Below, piece after piece: positions 24,241-41,602 of a stretch of 64,000 nucleotides of DNA. Below the pieces are notes generated by a model that worked only from the letters and a program-made list of their open reading frames with translations, did no database searches and was not told the DNA's origin. The stretch comes from Eopsaltria australis (lineage: Eukaryota; Chordata; Aves; Passeriformes; Petroicidae), in the NCBI GenBank assembly GCA_034509425.1, contig JAVTVJ010000861.1, positions 235,094 through 299,093 on the forward strand, given 5' to 3'. Every line of letters starts with the position of its first letter. Position 1 is the stretch's first letter. The position numbers were made by a program, and so were the translations under genes.

Positions 24241-27200
24241 TTTACATAAGAAACCCTTTATAGGGTAGTACATTGTTCAGAGTTATCAAAGAGTGAAAGG
24301 CCAAAATTCCAACCACTAAAAAATCCCTAAATCACTGCCTGGCAAAAAGCACCTAGATCTAAACCTTGTGCAAGGCTGGATATTCAGGGAGAGCAGAGGC
24401 CAAATCTGTAATTTTTTCTATTTTGTCTAATTTAGGAGCAGTCTCCTCTGTGGTCAGCATCAGCTCCCTGTCTGGAAAATGAGGAGAGTATTGGATCTTT
24501 GGTTTTTTTGTGCACTTAGTCCAAACTCTCCACTAAGGAGGCAATTTCTCATCGGTGCCTCTACAGAACTGAACACAAGAGGGCTTTTCTTCTGGGTGAG
24601 ATTTCAAGGTACCGCTGCAAAAGAAAGGATCTGTGAGTTTTCTTGTGTTTATGTGCAAAACCTTTTTATTTGCTTTTTGGAGACTGTTTGAATGTTTACT
24701 CGTAAGAATGTCTGCAGAAAGTTAAGTTGTCAGGAGAATTGGTGAGAATAAATATTCATGAGAATACTCTCATTTCAAACACTTTTGTGGCCATCTGTAA
24801 AAGCTTTTTTTTTTTATTATTCAAACAATGCTGAGCTTTTTGCAGATAAATTGCCAACCAAAAAAAGAAGGAAAGGAGTTTTTTTTCCTTTTCTAGTTTG
24901 TTTTTTTTTTAAATTTTTGAGAGGCAGCTGATGCTGTAGTGGCAAACTCATAATTTCTGATGTGTGGTTTAATATCCAACAGTGACACAAATAGCCAGGA
25001 AGGACTAATGAGAACACTACTGATGTGCTATCAGAGAGAGAAAAATATGTTTAAACTAACTATTTTGAGCAGAGAACAAATTAGTAAAAATACCACCTGT
25101 TTGTGAATAATTAAGGCAAACAAAATACTCTCAACATATCAAATAACTTGTTTATAGCAGTAACTCTTTTTAATGTTGCTGTGATGCCTCAGTGTTGTTA
25201 CACAGGAACCTTCTGCTCATAAGGACAATCCTTCACTGTGGGAATTTTCTTCTTTTTTTGATGTGAAGCAGGAGTAACACAACTTAAACAACTTTCCCTT
25301 CATTGGCCTTTTTATTTAATTTCTGTGTTTTTCATAATCATATCAGCAGATAATCTCCAAAGTTCTCTGGCTCTGTATTTACCACACCTGCTTTTTAAGG
25401 AAGAAAATCTCTGGTAATCTCTTTTTCATAGGAAAAGAAGTGTGCAGATGTAATATTTGCCCTTCTGGAAAGCAAATCTGGAAAACAGGATTATACCCAA
25501 ATCTCTTCTGTATTGCCATTGCCACAAAATTATATTTCTTTTGATATTCCAGTCCTTTACATTAAGTTTGGAGCTGAAAGAGAGGGAAAATTAGAAGGAT
25601 TCCTCTTTTTTTAGATTTTCCCTGCACAAGGACATCACACCATGGTTGGGGAGCTGATTGTCCACCATGAATTCTATTGATCTGACCCAGCTGTGAGTTT
25701 TCTCTTTATTTTCTTTTCCTATTCCACAAGTGTTTTTGTTAAAGATTACTAAAACATTTGGTGTGCTGTTAAACTCCACATTATCCTTCAGCAGCGATTT
25801 CTACAAGTTAATTATTCATTGCATGTAGCTGTTTCAAAATCTTTAATTGATTTGTCTTTTTGGTTATGAGGCTGTGTAAGAATTTTTCCTTCCCTGCAGT
25901 GCTGTGTATTCCAGTGTGCCCATATCTCAGATTCCTAGGCTGCCACTTCTGCTGAAAGTCCTGGAGCCAGATATTTAATTTATCTCTGCACTGGGAGGTG
26001 GAATCTGCTTTAAAAGACTTTGAGATCTCTCACTTTTTCTTTAAATGGGATTTTTTTTCCAAAGCATCTTGAATCTGTAAGAAACTTCACCTGAAAACAT
26101 CCCAACAGAATCTATTCAGGGCATTTCAATTTTGCTGAAATCAGTCACTGAAAACCTTGAACAAACCACAGAGGAGAGAGTTTCCTCCTGGATTATTGCA
26201 CCAGGGTGGGAAGAAAGCAGGGAGCCCCTTCTTGGTGCCCAACCCCACATCATGGGTGGAATCCAGGGCTCAGGAGATGAAGGCAGCGAGATTCCAGCAT
26301 TTCCTTCTGCAGCAGCACTGATGAACACTTGAGGGAAGCAATGTCCTTCCAGAGAAGGCATCTCCAGCATTCCAGGAGCCACCCCTGCCATCAGCGTGGG
26401 TGCACCACATCCTTGTGCACCTTCTTGAGTGAAATAGTGACAACAGGGAATGGGTCCACAGGAAAATCCTCTTTCCTCCCTAACAAATAACTTGCAAGAC
26501 TTTTTTTTCCCCTTCCCCCCCGCCCCCCGCCCTTTTTTTTTTTTTTCTTTTTTGTTAAAAATATCCTGTTGCTCATCTGGAGCTATTATTATAATTTTGA
26601 ACACTTCTCCTGAAGTGACTCAGTCTCTGCTGCAGACTTTGTCCTGATTCTGACTTATCAGGAAAACATGGCATTTACATGAGGGAGAACAGCAGCCCAG
26701 ACTCAAAATGAATTTTCCTTCTCCAGATCTCCTCTTTGATACATAACCTTAGAATTTTAATCTGTTTTTTATATCCACCATGATAACTGGGAGTCACAAC
26801 CAGCTGGGCACTGTGTGGTTTGTGGATGGAGGAACAGACGGATTTTAAGCACGGACTTCACAAAGCCCTCAGTTCTGAAGGACTTTGTACATATCAAACC
26901 TGAACCAAAATCAATGAGGATACATCTCATCCATGGCTTTATGCCATGCCCTGCCTTAGACCCCAATTTGGATGTCACACACAGCAGTGAGTTTGGGCCC
27001 AGACTCTGAATTTACGATGAAAAATAAATTTCCCTTCCCGCTTGGAACAAAACTGGCTGTCACTCTGCAGCTCCTGTCCTCCTGCTCTCTCTCCCTCATC
27101 AATTCTCTTTTCCCTTTCACACATCAGCTGCAAACATCTCATTTGGCTGGGATGCTGAAGGCAGGCTCATCTCTGGCAGTTCCAGACTGTTGATTCAATC

Positions 27201-28589
27201 AGCTCTTACATCAGCACTAACATAAGTGAGTGAAAAAGGCTCTTGAGTTTCATCACCTTGCTAAAAAACTCGGATGGATTTCGGGAAGGATTATTCGATT
27301 CGCTTCACTGGGTTTTATAGAGGTTTGTACACAGCATTTAAACCATTATTATTTACTTTTAACAAGCTATTTATGTCCTGCTCTCAACTGCCTAATCAAT
27401 ACTGCTCTCCCATCTGTTCCGAGATCCTGACATCAGCAAATTTCAATTCTCTGCTGAGTGAGTGAAAAGGAAGGGATAATTTAAACACAGTGAGTGAATG
27501 AGAGAAAAAGAGCCTGAGAGAGACTGAGATGAACTAAATCTCCATGCCCAAAGCTGGCCAGACTTTCAGGAATTGTGGATCCAAGTCCTCAGCTTGCTAA
27601 GGGCATTGCTGAGAGCATTGAAGGAAGATGCTAGGATTCAGAGTAGATAAAAGTGATTTCTTTACCTCACAGGAAGAATATTTTGATACTCATTAAAGCT
27701 ACTTGAGTGGATTTTATTTCAAGTTAATTTAATGAGGCTTCTGGATTTTTCTTTATTTTGCCCTGGAGCAGACCCAGAGGCTTCACCCGGGTATTTCCAA
27801 GTGCACAACTGGCATGAAATAACTTCTGAAATAATTCTGGAGAGATGAAATCCTCCCTCTGTGTGCTGAAAGATGAGAGGAGGATGAACATTTGCACACG
27901 CAGAGGGGTGCAGAAGAGTAGAGGGTTGATCCAAAGGGAAGAGGTCTCAGCCCATCGCTGCCCTGCCAGTGTCAAGGACTCAGGAGATACCTGGAATGTT
28001 TTACAATGGTGTAAATCTGGAATAATAACGTCAAATTTTGGGATGAGGTCACTTCAGCATGGGCTGATTTCTCCTTATTTGAAGATGGCAGGTCTAGGAA
28101 GAGAGGGGTCAGGGTAATGCATCACCAGGAACTTAGCCAGGATATCCCAGAGATCACACCTGGATTTACTTCACAGCATTTTTGGTGCTTGCTATCAAGG
28201 TAATAAATACTTAGCACTCCAGGGGCAGGCTATAAGAGGGTTATAAGTTTCTCTGACAGTAATAATTAGTCCTTAGTGACTGTAGAGGGAGCTGAGGTTG
28301 TGCTTATTCAGGTACAAACACCTGCACTGTACACACTCTAGTACAGGGATAAATCACAGACCTGATTTCTACAGCACTTTAATGTTACCTGAGCTGCAAA
28401 TGTGTCACAGGCACAATATTGGCTCAGTCCTGGTGTTGGATTTGCAGGCATCTGGAGGGTGTTTCATTGGTCTTGTTTGTTGATCCCGTTTGTGATGGGA
28501 TCAACCTCCCTCTCCATGTGCCTCTGCTGATCGTGTGGGGAATCTCCCTATCTTGTTGAGCTGGACCCTTGGAGTACCTGGCAGTGCTG
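24241..28589. other. Long non-coding stretch
   Basis: AT-rich, with no exon or transposon recognised. It contains the C/T tract with a minus-strand G-quadruplex motif at 26.5 kb. Confidence 0.45.
26509..26532 (-). other. Potential G-quadruplex motif on minus strand
   Basis: C-runs on the plus strand (26509-26512, 26515-26521, 26523-26528, 26530-26532) give four minus-strand G-tracts of 3, 6, 7 and 4 with loops of one or two bases. Long T-runs flank it (26501-26508 and 26533-26546), so the whole ~45 bp is nearly pure pyrimidine. Confidence 0.75.
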
Positions 28590-28662
28590 GATTAAAGGCT
28601 GGAATCCGTGGCATTAGAGGTCTTTTTCAATCTAAAAAATCTTGTGATCCCATGATCCCTAT
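28590..28662 (+). mobile_element. Possible old CR1 3' tail
   Basis: 'ggctggaatccgtgg', 'agaggtctttttcaa' and 'gatcccatgatccc' resemble a strongly diverged forward CR1 3' end. Weak call. Confidence 0.3.
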
Positions 28663-30710
28663 AGCTAAAGTCAGATAAAAGAAATCAGGCTTGTCCTATC
28701 ATGAAAAATACATTCCAAACTTAAAATCCAACTCAGGTCTACAGACCATGCAGAAAAGGGATCCTAACTAGATTAAGCAAGGTTTTTGTCATTTGCAGAG
28801 CCACACTCAAATAAAAATTCCTCCCAGACCTCTCCTCTGTAGCAGCAGCAGAAGCACAAGATTAATCCAAAATCTCTGATCAAATGAACAGGCAGATGTT
28901 TGTGGCTGATTCCCTGGTGTAACTCAGGCATTGTGCCAGGGACACTGAGCTGCATCTGGGGTGAGGCATGGTGGAAATCTGCCTCCACCGGAGTGTTGAG
29001 TTATTTTTTCTGAAAATGAGGAGTTTGGTCATGGTTTCACCACTCTTCAGTGTCAGTGCTTGGCTGAGCACTGATGGCAAGGAGGAAATGTGCATTTCAG
29101 ACAGAGACTGCACAGCAACAAGCTTTTGTTATATCTTTATACCAAGAAAAAAAATGCACATTTTCTCCTGCAGTAGCCCTGTGCAGCCCCAGCCTTGAAT
29201 TTTCCCAGTCACCTTCTCAGCTATGTCTAGACATAAAATTTTGGCAGCCTTTGGAAGCACGAGATCTTAATCTCCCATATGCTCCTGTGCTGATGAAAAT
29301 CCCCATCACAACTCCCCAGAGCTCCATTGGAGACCCTCCATTTGGAACATGGGAAGTGCTGCAAGGTGGTTGCTGCTGCTAAAAGCTGTGGCTTGAGCTG
29401 GTACAGCTGTCTCCCTTCAGTGGTTATTCCCCATAAGTCTGTGAAAGTGTTGCTGATTCTAATCAAGGCATTTAATTGAAATATGAAGGCACTTGGTCCT
29501 CATTTCAGAAGGCTCAAGCTCTGCTTTTGGCTGTTTTTCAGCCAAAGCTGCTGTGACCTTTTGTGGAGGTTTTTCATTTATTCCTTTCTTTCCCAAAGAA
29601 AGAGAAGCAAGTCTGTGATTTGGTGTAGAGACAGCCCAGCACAAAGGAAAAACCAGCATTCCTCTTTCCATCTGAATTCCAGTGTCACTGGATCTCCTGA
29701 AGAACCAAAACCACATTATTGAGCTTTGACATCTTTACAGGAAAGGTCACTTGGTGTCACCGCTGGCCTCTACCTCCCTATCTCAAAAATGCCACTGTGC
29801 CCAGGGATTTATTATCCCTATGATAATTGTGTGCTCCATTTCCCCCATTTTATCAGGTTTTTTCACTCTTTTCATTCTGCCCAGAATGACCAGAACTGAG
29901 TTGATTTGCTGGATGGATTATTGTTCCTTTTCAATGAGCGTTGCTATTTTGTCCCTTTTTCTCCACTGCTTTAGCCCCATGACATTTTTTGGGCAGGAAG
30001 AGGGGATGCAATGAGAGGTTATATCTTGAACAATTTCACCCTGGTGGAAAATACCAATAACTTAAAATAAATATGCTCACTGAGATATCACATTATCCTG
30101 CTGAGCTCACGTACAGCAGAGATAAAATGGCTTTTTTAGAACTGATTTTTCTTCCTCCACCAGCTGAATGGAATATCAAAATACACAATTTAAAGTAACT
30201 GTTAGAAAAAAGGTTACACACGATGCTATCAACAGAAGGGAGCTGAAAATTAAATGGAAATGATTACCAGAGAACTCATTTCCTTTGCTACTGGGAGGCT
30301 AACAACAATAATAAAATAGAATTTAGAAGTGAAAGCTGAGATTCTTCCTTTGATGTCTGAACATTTTCAGTTTATGTTCCTTTAAAATAAAAGGCCACAT
30401 CATAAATTAAATGTGATACTTAATTTTTATTTTCTCTCCACTCAGGCAGCATGTTTTCCTCTAGGTGATTATTAAAATAATGATTCACCTCCCCAGCTGC
30501 TGTGCACTGGCAGGTTTTTGTTCAGGCAGAGGAGCAGTGTGAGCTGAGCAATCACTGGGTCCCAGACAGACAGAATCCAGTTCACTCTTGAAACAGAGAT
30601 TAAGGTGTTTTTTTTAAATTCAACATGTGAAAATGCAGAATGAGAAAGAGCTCATGCCCTTGAGCTTCATCTTAACTGAGCATCTCCAATGATGTATCTC
30701 CTGTGATTGA
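28663..30710. other. Non-coding stretch, nothing recognised
   Basis: AT-rich DNA with only short unrecognised open frames. Confidence 0.45.
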
Positions 30711-30980
30711 ATCACAGAATGGTTTGGGTTGGAAAGGACCTTAAAGCCCATTTCATTCCACCCCTGGCCATGGGCAGGGACACCTTCCACTCTCCCAGGT
30801 TGCTCCAGACCCTGTCCAGCCTGGCCTTGGGCACTTCCAGGGATCCAGGGGCAGCCACAGCTTCTCTGGGCACCCTGTGCCAGGGCCTCACTACCATCTG
30901 AGTAAAAAAAATGAAATATTCTTAACATTTGATCTAAACCTACCTTCTTTTAGCTTAAAATGTTTCCCCTCAAGAGCAGA
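30711..30980 (-). mobile_element. CR1 LINE fragment (3' end)
   Basis: Has the 'gaatggtttgggttggaaag' motif, then 'ccatgggcagggacaccttc', 'gtccagcctggccttgggca' and the 'aacatttgatctaaacctac' block, the reverse-complement CR1 end. It is a fairly well preserved but 5'-truncated copy. Confidence 0.95.
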
Positions 30981-33900
30981 GACGGTTCTCAAAAGACCAT
31001 AAATGCTGAGTTTTGTGTCTCTCTCATTATCACTGCTTTAGTGTGGGAGAAGGGAATATGCTTGCCAGTGAAAACAGGAATGCAGTGTCCTCTGGTCCCC
31101 CCTAAATGAGGATGTACCAGGAGGATAGAGGATTTCCTTCATGAATTTTCTTTAGCAACTGCAGAAATCATGTTGATAACGAATTTTTGGTGTTTCTTCT
31201 TACAAGACTTGAGTGGTTGAGTGCAGGTGCCTGCTGGAGGGTGAACTCCAGGCCTGATTCCGCTGCTTACACAGAGGTGTCCATGGCTGTTGGGGGTATT
31301 TTGGGGAAATAGGGCTGTGGGATAAGTCACAGGTTGTAGGACAGACCCATATTTAGCAGAAGTCCTCCAGGATGACACAGGGTGTCTCAGAGATGCTACC
31401 TGACTAAAAGTGAGCAGTTAAACTGCATTCCCCTGCTATAGACAGCCTAATTAAAACACTCAATTTGGGACCTGAATCCAAAGCAGAAATACTTGGATTT
31501 CTAGGGCAAATTTCAGAGTAGAAGTGGCAGCTCTGTGCTACCTGGGAGGCCAGATCAGAGCCATTCTGGTCTCAGGCTGTCCAATCCTCTGAAATCTCCA
31601 AAAGTTCTGTGCTTTGGCTACAAGAGCAACTGTAGGATGGTGCTGATGGAAAACAGCAGAGCTCTAACTGAAACCAGTGGATGAAGGGAAGCGTTATATA
31701 ACATTACACCATCCTGCATCCCTCTTTTCTTCCTTACTTGCCTTTTCTGCACTTGCTGCACCTTCCACAACTTGATGCTGCTTTTTTCTTAGTTTCACTT
31801 CTTAACTATTTTTCAAATCTACCTTTGTGTACATAAACATTGAGGTGATGTAGAAAATAAAGGAGCCTATTACCAAACAATGGAATGGACCCCCCTACAC
31901 TGGGTACAGTCATGGGGCTGCACCCAGTGCCAGCTACAGGAGAGCCAAAAATACACTTATTTCCTGTATTTCACCAGCTCTGCATGTGCTGCCTTGGCTG
32001 CTGTGATGCACCAGAGATAAAACTTCTGTGTAAGCAGGGAAGGTAGAAAAGCTTCCTGAGGTCTGCACTGAGCCTTAATGTTTCACACCACAAGACACAC
32101 TTTGAGCCACACATTGATGATGATCTGGTGGCTGCAGGTGATGTGGCATCCCTGGAGTGAGGGAGCAGGTTAAGTCCCAGCTGGGATCTCTCTCTTGGGT
32201 TTTAGTTGTCTGAGGTACAAATATAATTACAAAGGGAGGAGCATTTTGACTGCCAGGACCCTCTCTTGGAGCTGTGCTGTTGGGACTTTTGGTGACACCT
32301 CAGCACTGCAAGAGTGTCTTGTAACCACTGGGCAAAGCTGTCTTTCCTTTCAGCACAGGCTACAAAGAGCATGGTGGGATGTAGGACAGAGCTTGGTTTT
32401 CTCTTCTGGATGCTGAGGAGCTGTGAGACCAATCCACCTCCTCTTGGAAGTCTCTGCAGAGTGATTGCAGATGATTTCAGAGTGCTGAAATCAGCGCTGT
32501 CATTTACAGGTGACTCCCACTCATCCTGATTTAGTGGATGCCAGCAAGTAGGAATTCATACATCCACCAGGTGAGGCAGCAAGACTGAGGAAGGAGCTCT
32601 TGGGTGGTGGGGACTCCCAAAACTTGAGTTGAAGCAAGTCTGACCCTGATGTTTGCTGGTGCCATGGTCCTGCAGCAGTGCTGTGATCCCAGGAGGCTCC
32701 AGAACGGGATTGAGCCTTCAGCAAATGAATAACCAAACCTGGCAAGCCCCATCTACTATGCCTCAAAAAGAACATTTTATGAAGGAGAGGAAAGAAATAA
32801 AAAAATAAAGAAGATGGGAATGGAGGTGCCAGGCTCAGCTGAGGCAAAGGAGCATCTCTGCGAGTACCTGGGCTCCTGCTCCTTTCTGCGTGGGTGTTCA
32901 GCTTTCAGCCCTCCCTGGCTGTTATCTCTCAATCACTGTCACCACAGGAAAGCATTTGCTGCTTCCCACGTCACTCTTCACACCCCACAGGCACAGCTGG
33001 GAGGCTGGGACACACACCTAGCACGTTCGTGGTGGCTCGTACCCACCTCTCCCCATCTCCCTGCCCCCATCCTCAATGGGCTCATTGGGTTTTTAAGCTG
33101 AAGATGCCTTGCAGAGAGAAGCAGGTGCTGCTTCTTGTGGTTTGCATCAAAAGCTTCACACTTATCCTAATGCTGTGCCTGCTCTAGCAGTTACTCAACA
33201 GGTTCCGTCACAAATAACTCTTATGTGTGGCTGTATGGGACCACAGTTGGAGTGCAGAGAGCCCTACCTCTGATCAGAGAGGTGTTAAAACCTGTTCCTC
33301 TTCAGTGACTTAACCACAAGAGGTGAACCAGCACCCTCCTTCCTTAGTCTGCACTCTTGGGTTGTACCTGCATCGGTGTCAAGCCCAAAGTGCTGTGCTG
33401 CTGCAAAGGGAATATCCCTAACAGTTCTTCAGGGATACTGCCAGCCTTCAAACCCTTAGAAATGCCACCTCTAGTCTGGATCAGGCTGGCCAGACTCCAG
33501 CAGAGTCATGGACACACTCAGGCCCTCGCAGGACTAGGCTGACACTCGGGTGTCAAAGGAAGATGTCCTCAGTCACCCTCTTTTAGAAACCTCTGCACAT
33601 CTCCTCTGCAGCCCCTCTGAGACACCACACCCCATCCAGAGCTGTGTCACCTTCTGGAAGTAAAAAGGAACATTTCACTCTCTTCCTGGATACCTTTGCA
33701 CAGCACCAAATCCTTGGTTTAGATATTGTCCTGTGGAGCAGTTACAGCTGTTCAAGTGCTTGCTGCTGCTGTGTATTTATGAGTTGAAATTCCCCTGGGG
33801 AACATTCCCCAGACAGCACAGAGCCATTTTAATGGCTTTTCTAAACACCTCCGTTCTTTGTCCCTATTTAATCACTTCAATAACCATTTCCCAATTATAC

Positions 33901-34479
33901 ACAACATTTTATTAAACTGTACAAACAGCACTGGCATTTAAAAAATTCATGTTAACCATTCTAATTAAACATGATGACCAGCTCCACAAACTGTGAGCAC
34001 AGATGCCCCCTCCTGCATTTCATACAGCACAAACAAGGATTTCATCAGAGTCACTGGACTGAAACCTTTCTCAGGGTGTTCTCCTCTTCTTGTTGACTTC
34101 AGGCACTTCAGCCCTTGTTCCTGCTGGATTCTGAGCTTGCAGTCACTGCCAGTGATACCCCAGCACTGCCTGCAAGGCTGCATTCACCCCCTTGGGAGGT
34201 CCAAATTGGCAGCCTGGACCAGCAGAGCCAGGAAGGCACCTCTGAAGAGAACCTGGTTTTGGGGTAACTCACCTTCTAGAGCTTTTCTTCTCTATGGACT
34301 GGAGGTTGATGCAACAAAGCTCCAAATGGATGTTCTTCAAATAGATCCCAACACCACCTTGAGTGACTGCCTAAGCCTAAGTTGTTACAAAATCTTTTTT
34401 TTAGGCTCTGACTTGATTCTGACCCATCTTTTAAAAGGTATCTCAGTGACAAGCAGCAACTGGGTGGTTCCACAAACCT
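30981..34479. other. Non-coding stretch downstream of PRKCQ
   Basis: No exon or transposon was recognised. A second AATAAA-type signal on the minus strand (TTTATT on the plus strand at 33908-33913) could mark a longer alternative PRKCQ 3' end. Confidence 0.4.
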
Positions 34480-35662
34480 CCAACCTCAGAAAACAGTGCA
34501 CCTTTATTTGAAAGGATCCCATGATGAAAGGATCACAAAAAAGACTGGTTTTTTTAACCCACCTACATTCCCACAGACTGCAAAGGGATAGAACACACAG
34601 CAAAATGTCACAAGGTGAAGGTGAGGGCCACCCTCATCTGAGGTGTCTCCTGCCCTGTGACCATCGTGTGCAGCTCCTTGACCTGTGACAAAGAGCTGGG
34701 ACATCATTTAGAGAAATAGAAAGTAAATCAGCTTTTGCAGGACCAGTTAGTGCCTTTCAAGTGAAATACCCCAATTCTGTGACTGGAAAGCCACTTTTGC
34801 AATGCTTGAACAATGGTTTGAGGAAACATGTTGCACTTTTCTCACGTGGTTTTAGGCTGCAATGTCAGAAAGCCTCATCCAGATCTTGCCCTGAGTCTGG
34901 TGTGTGAGAAGACACTTAAAGCTTTAGAACAGGGTTCTTTAGCATTCTGAAACTTCCCATCCTTCCTGCTCTGGCACTGAGTGTAAACCACTGGTTTTCT
35001 GTACTGATCTTGGTACTTCCTTTGGTAATGATTCATTGAGATGGTGGAATGGGCACCTGAAAAAAGTCTCTTTGTCCCATGGAGAAAAATTGAGTCCTAA
35101 CACCTGTGAACAGCATTTTTAAAGGTTGTAGGGAGCAAATTCCTTCTTCAAAGCTGTGCACATGTAGGCAATTCTGCACATGTACAAGTGGAGGTCACCA
35201 GAGCATCCAACCTGAGTCTTCCCTGATACCCTCAGGCTTTGAGGAAACCACTTTTCCTTCAGAAGAAGTTGGGTCCGGGTCAGAGTTGCAGAAATGGGCA
35301 CTGACATCACCAGAAGCTCAAATATACTTATTTTTCCTCACAGAGAAACCTGTTGGCTGCATGTACAAGTAGTGGAGAACAGGTTTTGGCACCTCCTCAT
35401 TTTCAGATGCTCTCAACTTAAAGAACATTGGGATGAGAGAGGAGAGAAACCAAAAGATACCACAAAGAAACTTTATCATCAATGAAGAGTGGGCTGGCAT
35501 CTGCTATGGACTGGAATAAGTCAGAAGCCTCCAGGCATGGTACAAACTTTCAGTGAGGTGCTTTCTTTCTGGAGGGTTCTTGATAAAAATAACCATGCAC
35601 AGTCTTCAGTTGACAAAGTGCTACTCAAACCATTACAGAGAATTCCTTCAGTAAGGCAGATC
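34480..35662 (-). other. Probable PRKCQ 3' untranslated region
   Basis: This begins right after the PRKCQ stop codon. Going downstream on the minus strand, the first strong AATAAA lies at 34503-34508, followed by a GT-rich minus-strand segment that could serve as the downstream element. That would give a 3'UTR of roughly 1.2 kb. The extent is inferred and no transcript evidence was available. Confidence 0.5.
34503..34508 (-). terminator. Candidate PRKCQ polyadenylation signal
   Basis: AATAAA on the minus strand (TTTATT on plus), about 1.15 kb past the stop codon and followed by a GT-rich stretch. An alternative AATAAA lies at 33908-33913. Confidence 0.5.
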
Positions 35663-40110
<4,448 letters not shown>

Positions 40111-40291
40111 CTAAGTTATTTTAGCAGGTTACACTTATTAACTTGTTCTCTGCCTCTGTGTAATGCCCACATGCTGGAATTACAAAGGTAGGCTGAGGGA
40201 TGAATGAGGAACTGCCTCTTGGGCTTCAGTATCCTTCTTCCTCATTTCTCTTGTCCCAGCACTGATTTATCTGCTGGAGAAGACACAGAAT

Positions 40292-40338
40292 GATGGAATC
40301 ACAGAATGGTTTGGCTTGGAAGGGACCTTAAAGTTCCT
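40292..40338 (-). mobile_element. Short CR1 tail
   Basis: 'gaatcacagaatggtttggc' followed by 'ttggaagggaccttaaag', the reverse-complement CR1 terminus. Only ~45 bp long. Confidence 0.75.
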
Positions 40339-40472
40339 ATCTGCTGAGCCTGAGAGGAAATGTCCAGTGCTGCAGAGGAGTGAGGAGAAAATACTGATTA
40401 TCTTGAAATAATAGTGCAAGTCCTGGAGAAACATGGAACAATCCTAGATCAAAATTACTTTCCTAAAATAAA

Positions 40473-40620
40473 TAGAATTATAGAATGGTTTGGGTTGGAA
40501 GGCACCTTAAAAATCATGTTGTTCCAATCCACTGCCGTGGGCAGGGACACCTTCCACTATCCCAGGTTGCTCCAAGCCCTGTCCAGCCTGGCCTTGGACA
40601 CTTCCAGGGATCACATCACC
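40473..40620 (-). mobile_element. CR1 LINE fragment (3' end)
   Basis: 'atagaatggtttgggttgga', 'gtgggcagggacaccttcca' and 'gtccagcctggccttggaca' blocks of the CR1 3' end, minus orientation, inside a PRKCQ intron. Confidence 0.92.
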
Positions 40621-41477
40621 CAAGACATCTTCTAAAAGCTGTTTCCTTCAAGGATGCAGAATAGTGAATCTAAGAGGGACTTTGTGCCAGCTGGTGCTTC
40701 TGCCCTAACACAGCCTGGAGAACGAGAGCAAGCAGTGACCAGGTAATTCTCACTCTCTCCTGCCCTGGAAATCTCGATATTCTCTGTGAAGCTGCTGCCA
40801 GATCTCACTCCTAGTGCAGGCTCTGCAAATGTTGGAAGAGGTAAGGACCCACAAGCCCTGCAGAGGGTCAGAATAATCCCAGACATCAGCAGAACCCCCA
40901 CCACTGCTGGGCTGCACCCTCTGAATCCCAGGATTTACAAAGCCTTTCACGCTCAGCTGCCAGGCTGCTGTCTGAGGTTTCGGGCTCTGGGAAGCAAAGA
41001 GCCCAGAGAGAGCAACAAAGCAGAAAGAAGAAGAAGAGAAGGAAATAAAAGCAAATGAGCTGATGAATCACAGCCATTGGTGGAGAACAGAGAGGTCCTC
41101 AAGAGGGCACTGACTCTGAAAGGAAAGAAAAGCTTGTAAAGAAGAAAAGAAAAAGGGAGAAAGAAAGGAAGGCTAGCATGGTTTATATGCTAATTTTCTT
41201 AAATCTTACCTAAAGGCGTTGTTTACATTTGAGATAATGACCCAGGTGAAATGTTTGGATCAGTGATGCTGCACTTGACCAGGGATGTGGGTAGGATTTG
41301 GGTCACCTGGTCTATGAGCACTCACATTCCTGCACTGCCTGGTTTGTGCTATCAATCCCTGCTCCTTCTCAGGGCTCCCAAAGCACCCAGACTCATTTGC
41401 TTGTACCCACAGCTGAGGCTGTAACTCTCCTTTTCCAACCTCTGCTATTTCATAGCCTACACACATTTTGGCCAAAA

Positions 41478-41602
41478 GGCCAAGCTGGATGGGGCCTGCT
41501 CCAGAGGGTGGCATCCCTGCCCATGGCGAGGGGGCTGGAATTAGGTGATATTTAAGGTTCCTTGCAACCCAAACCACTCAGTGAATCTGTGATTCTGTGA
41601 TC
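41478..41602 (+). mobile_element. CR1 LINE fragment (3' end)
   Basis: 'aagctggatggggcctgctc', 'gccatggcgagggggctgga'-type block and 'ccttgcaacccaaaccac' followed by 'gattctgtga' repeats: forward CR1 3' end within a PRKCQ intron. Confidence 0.88.
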
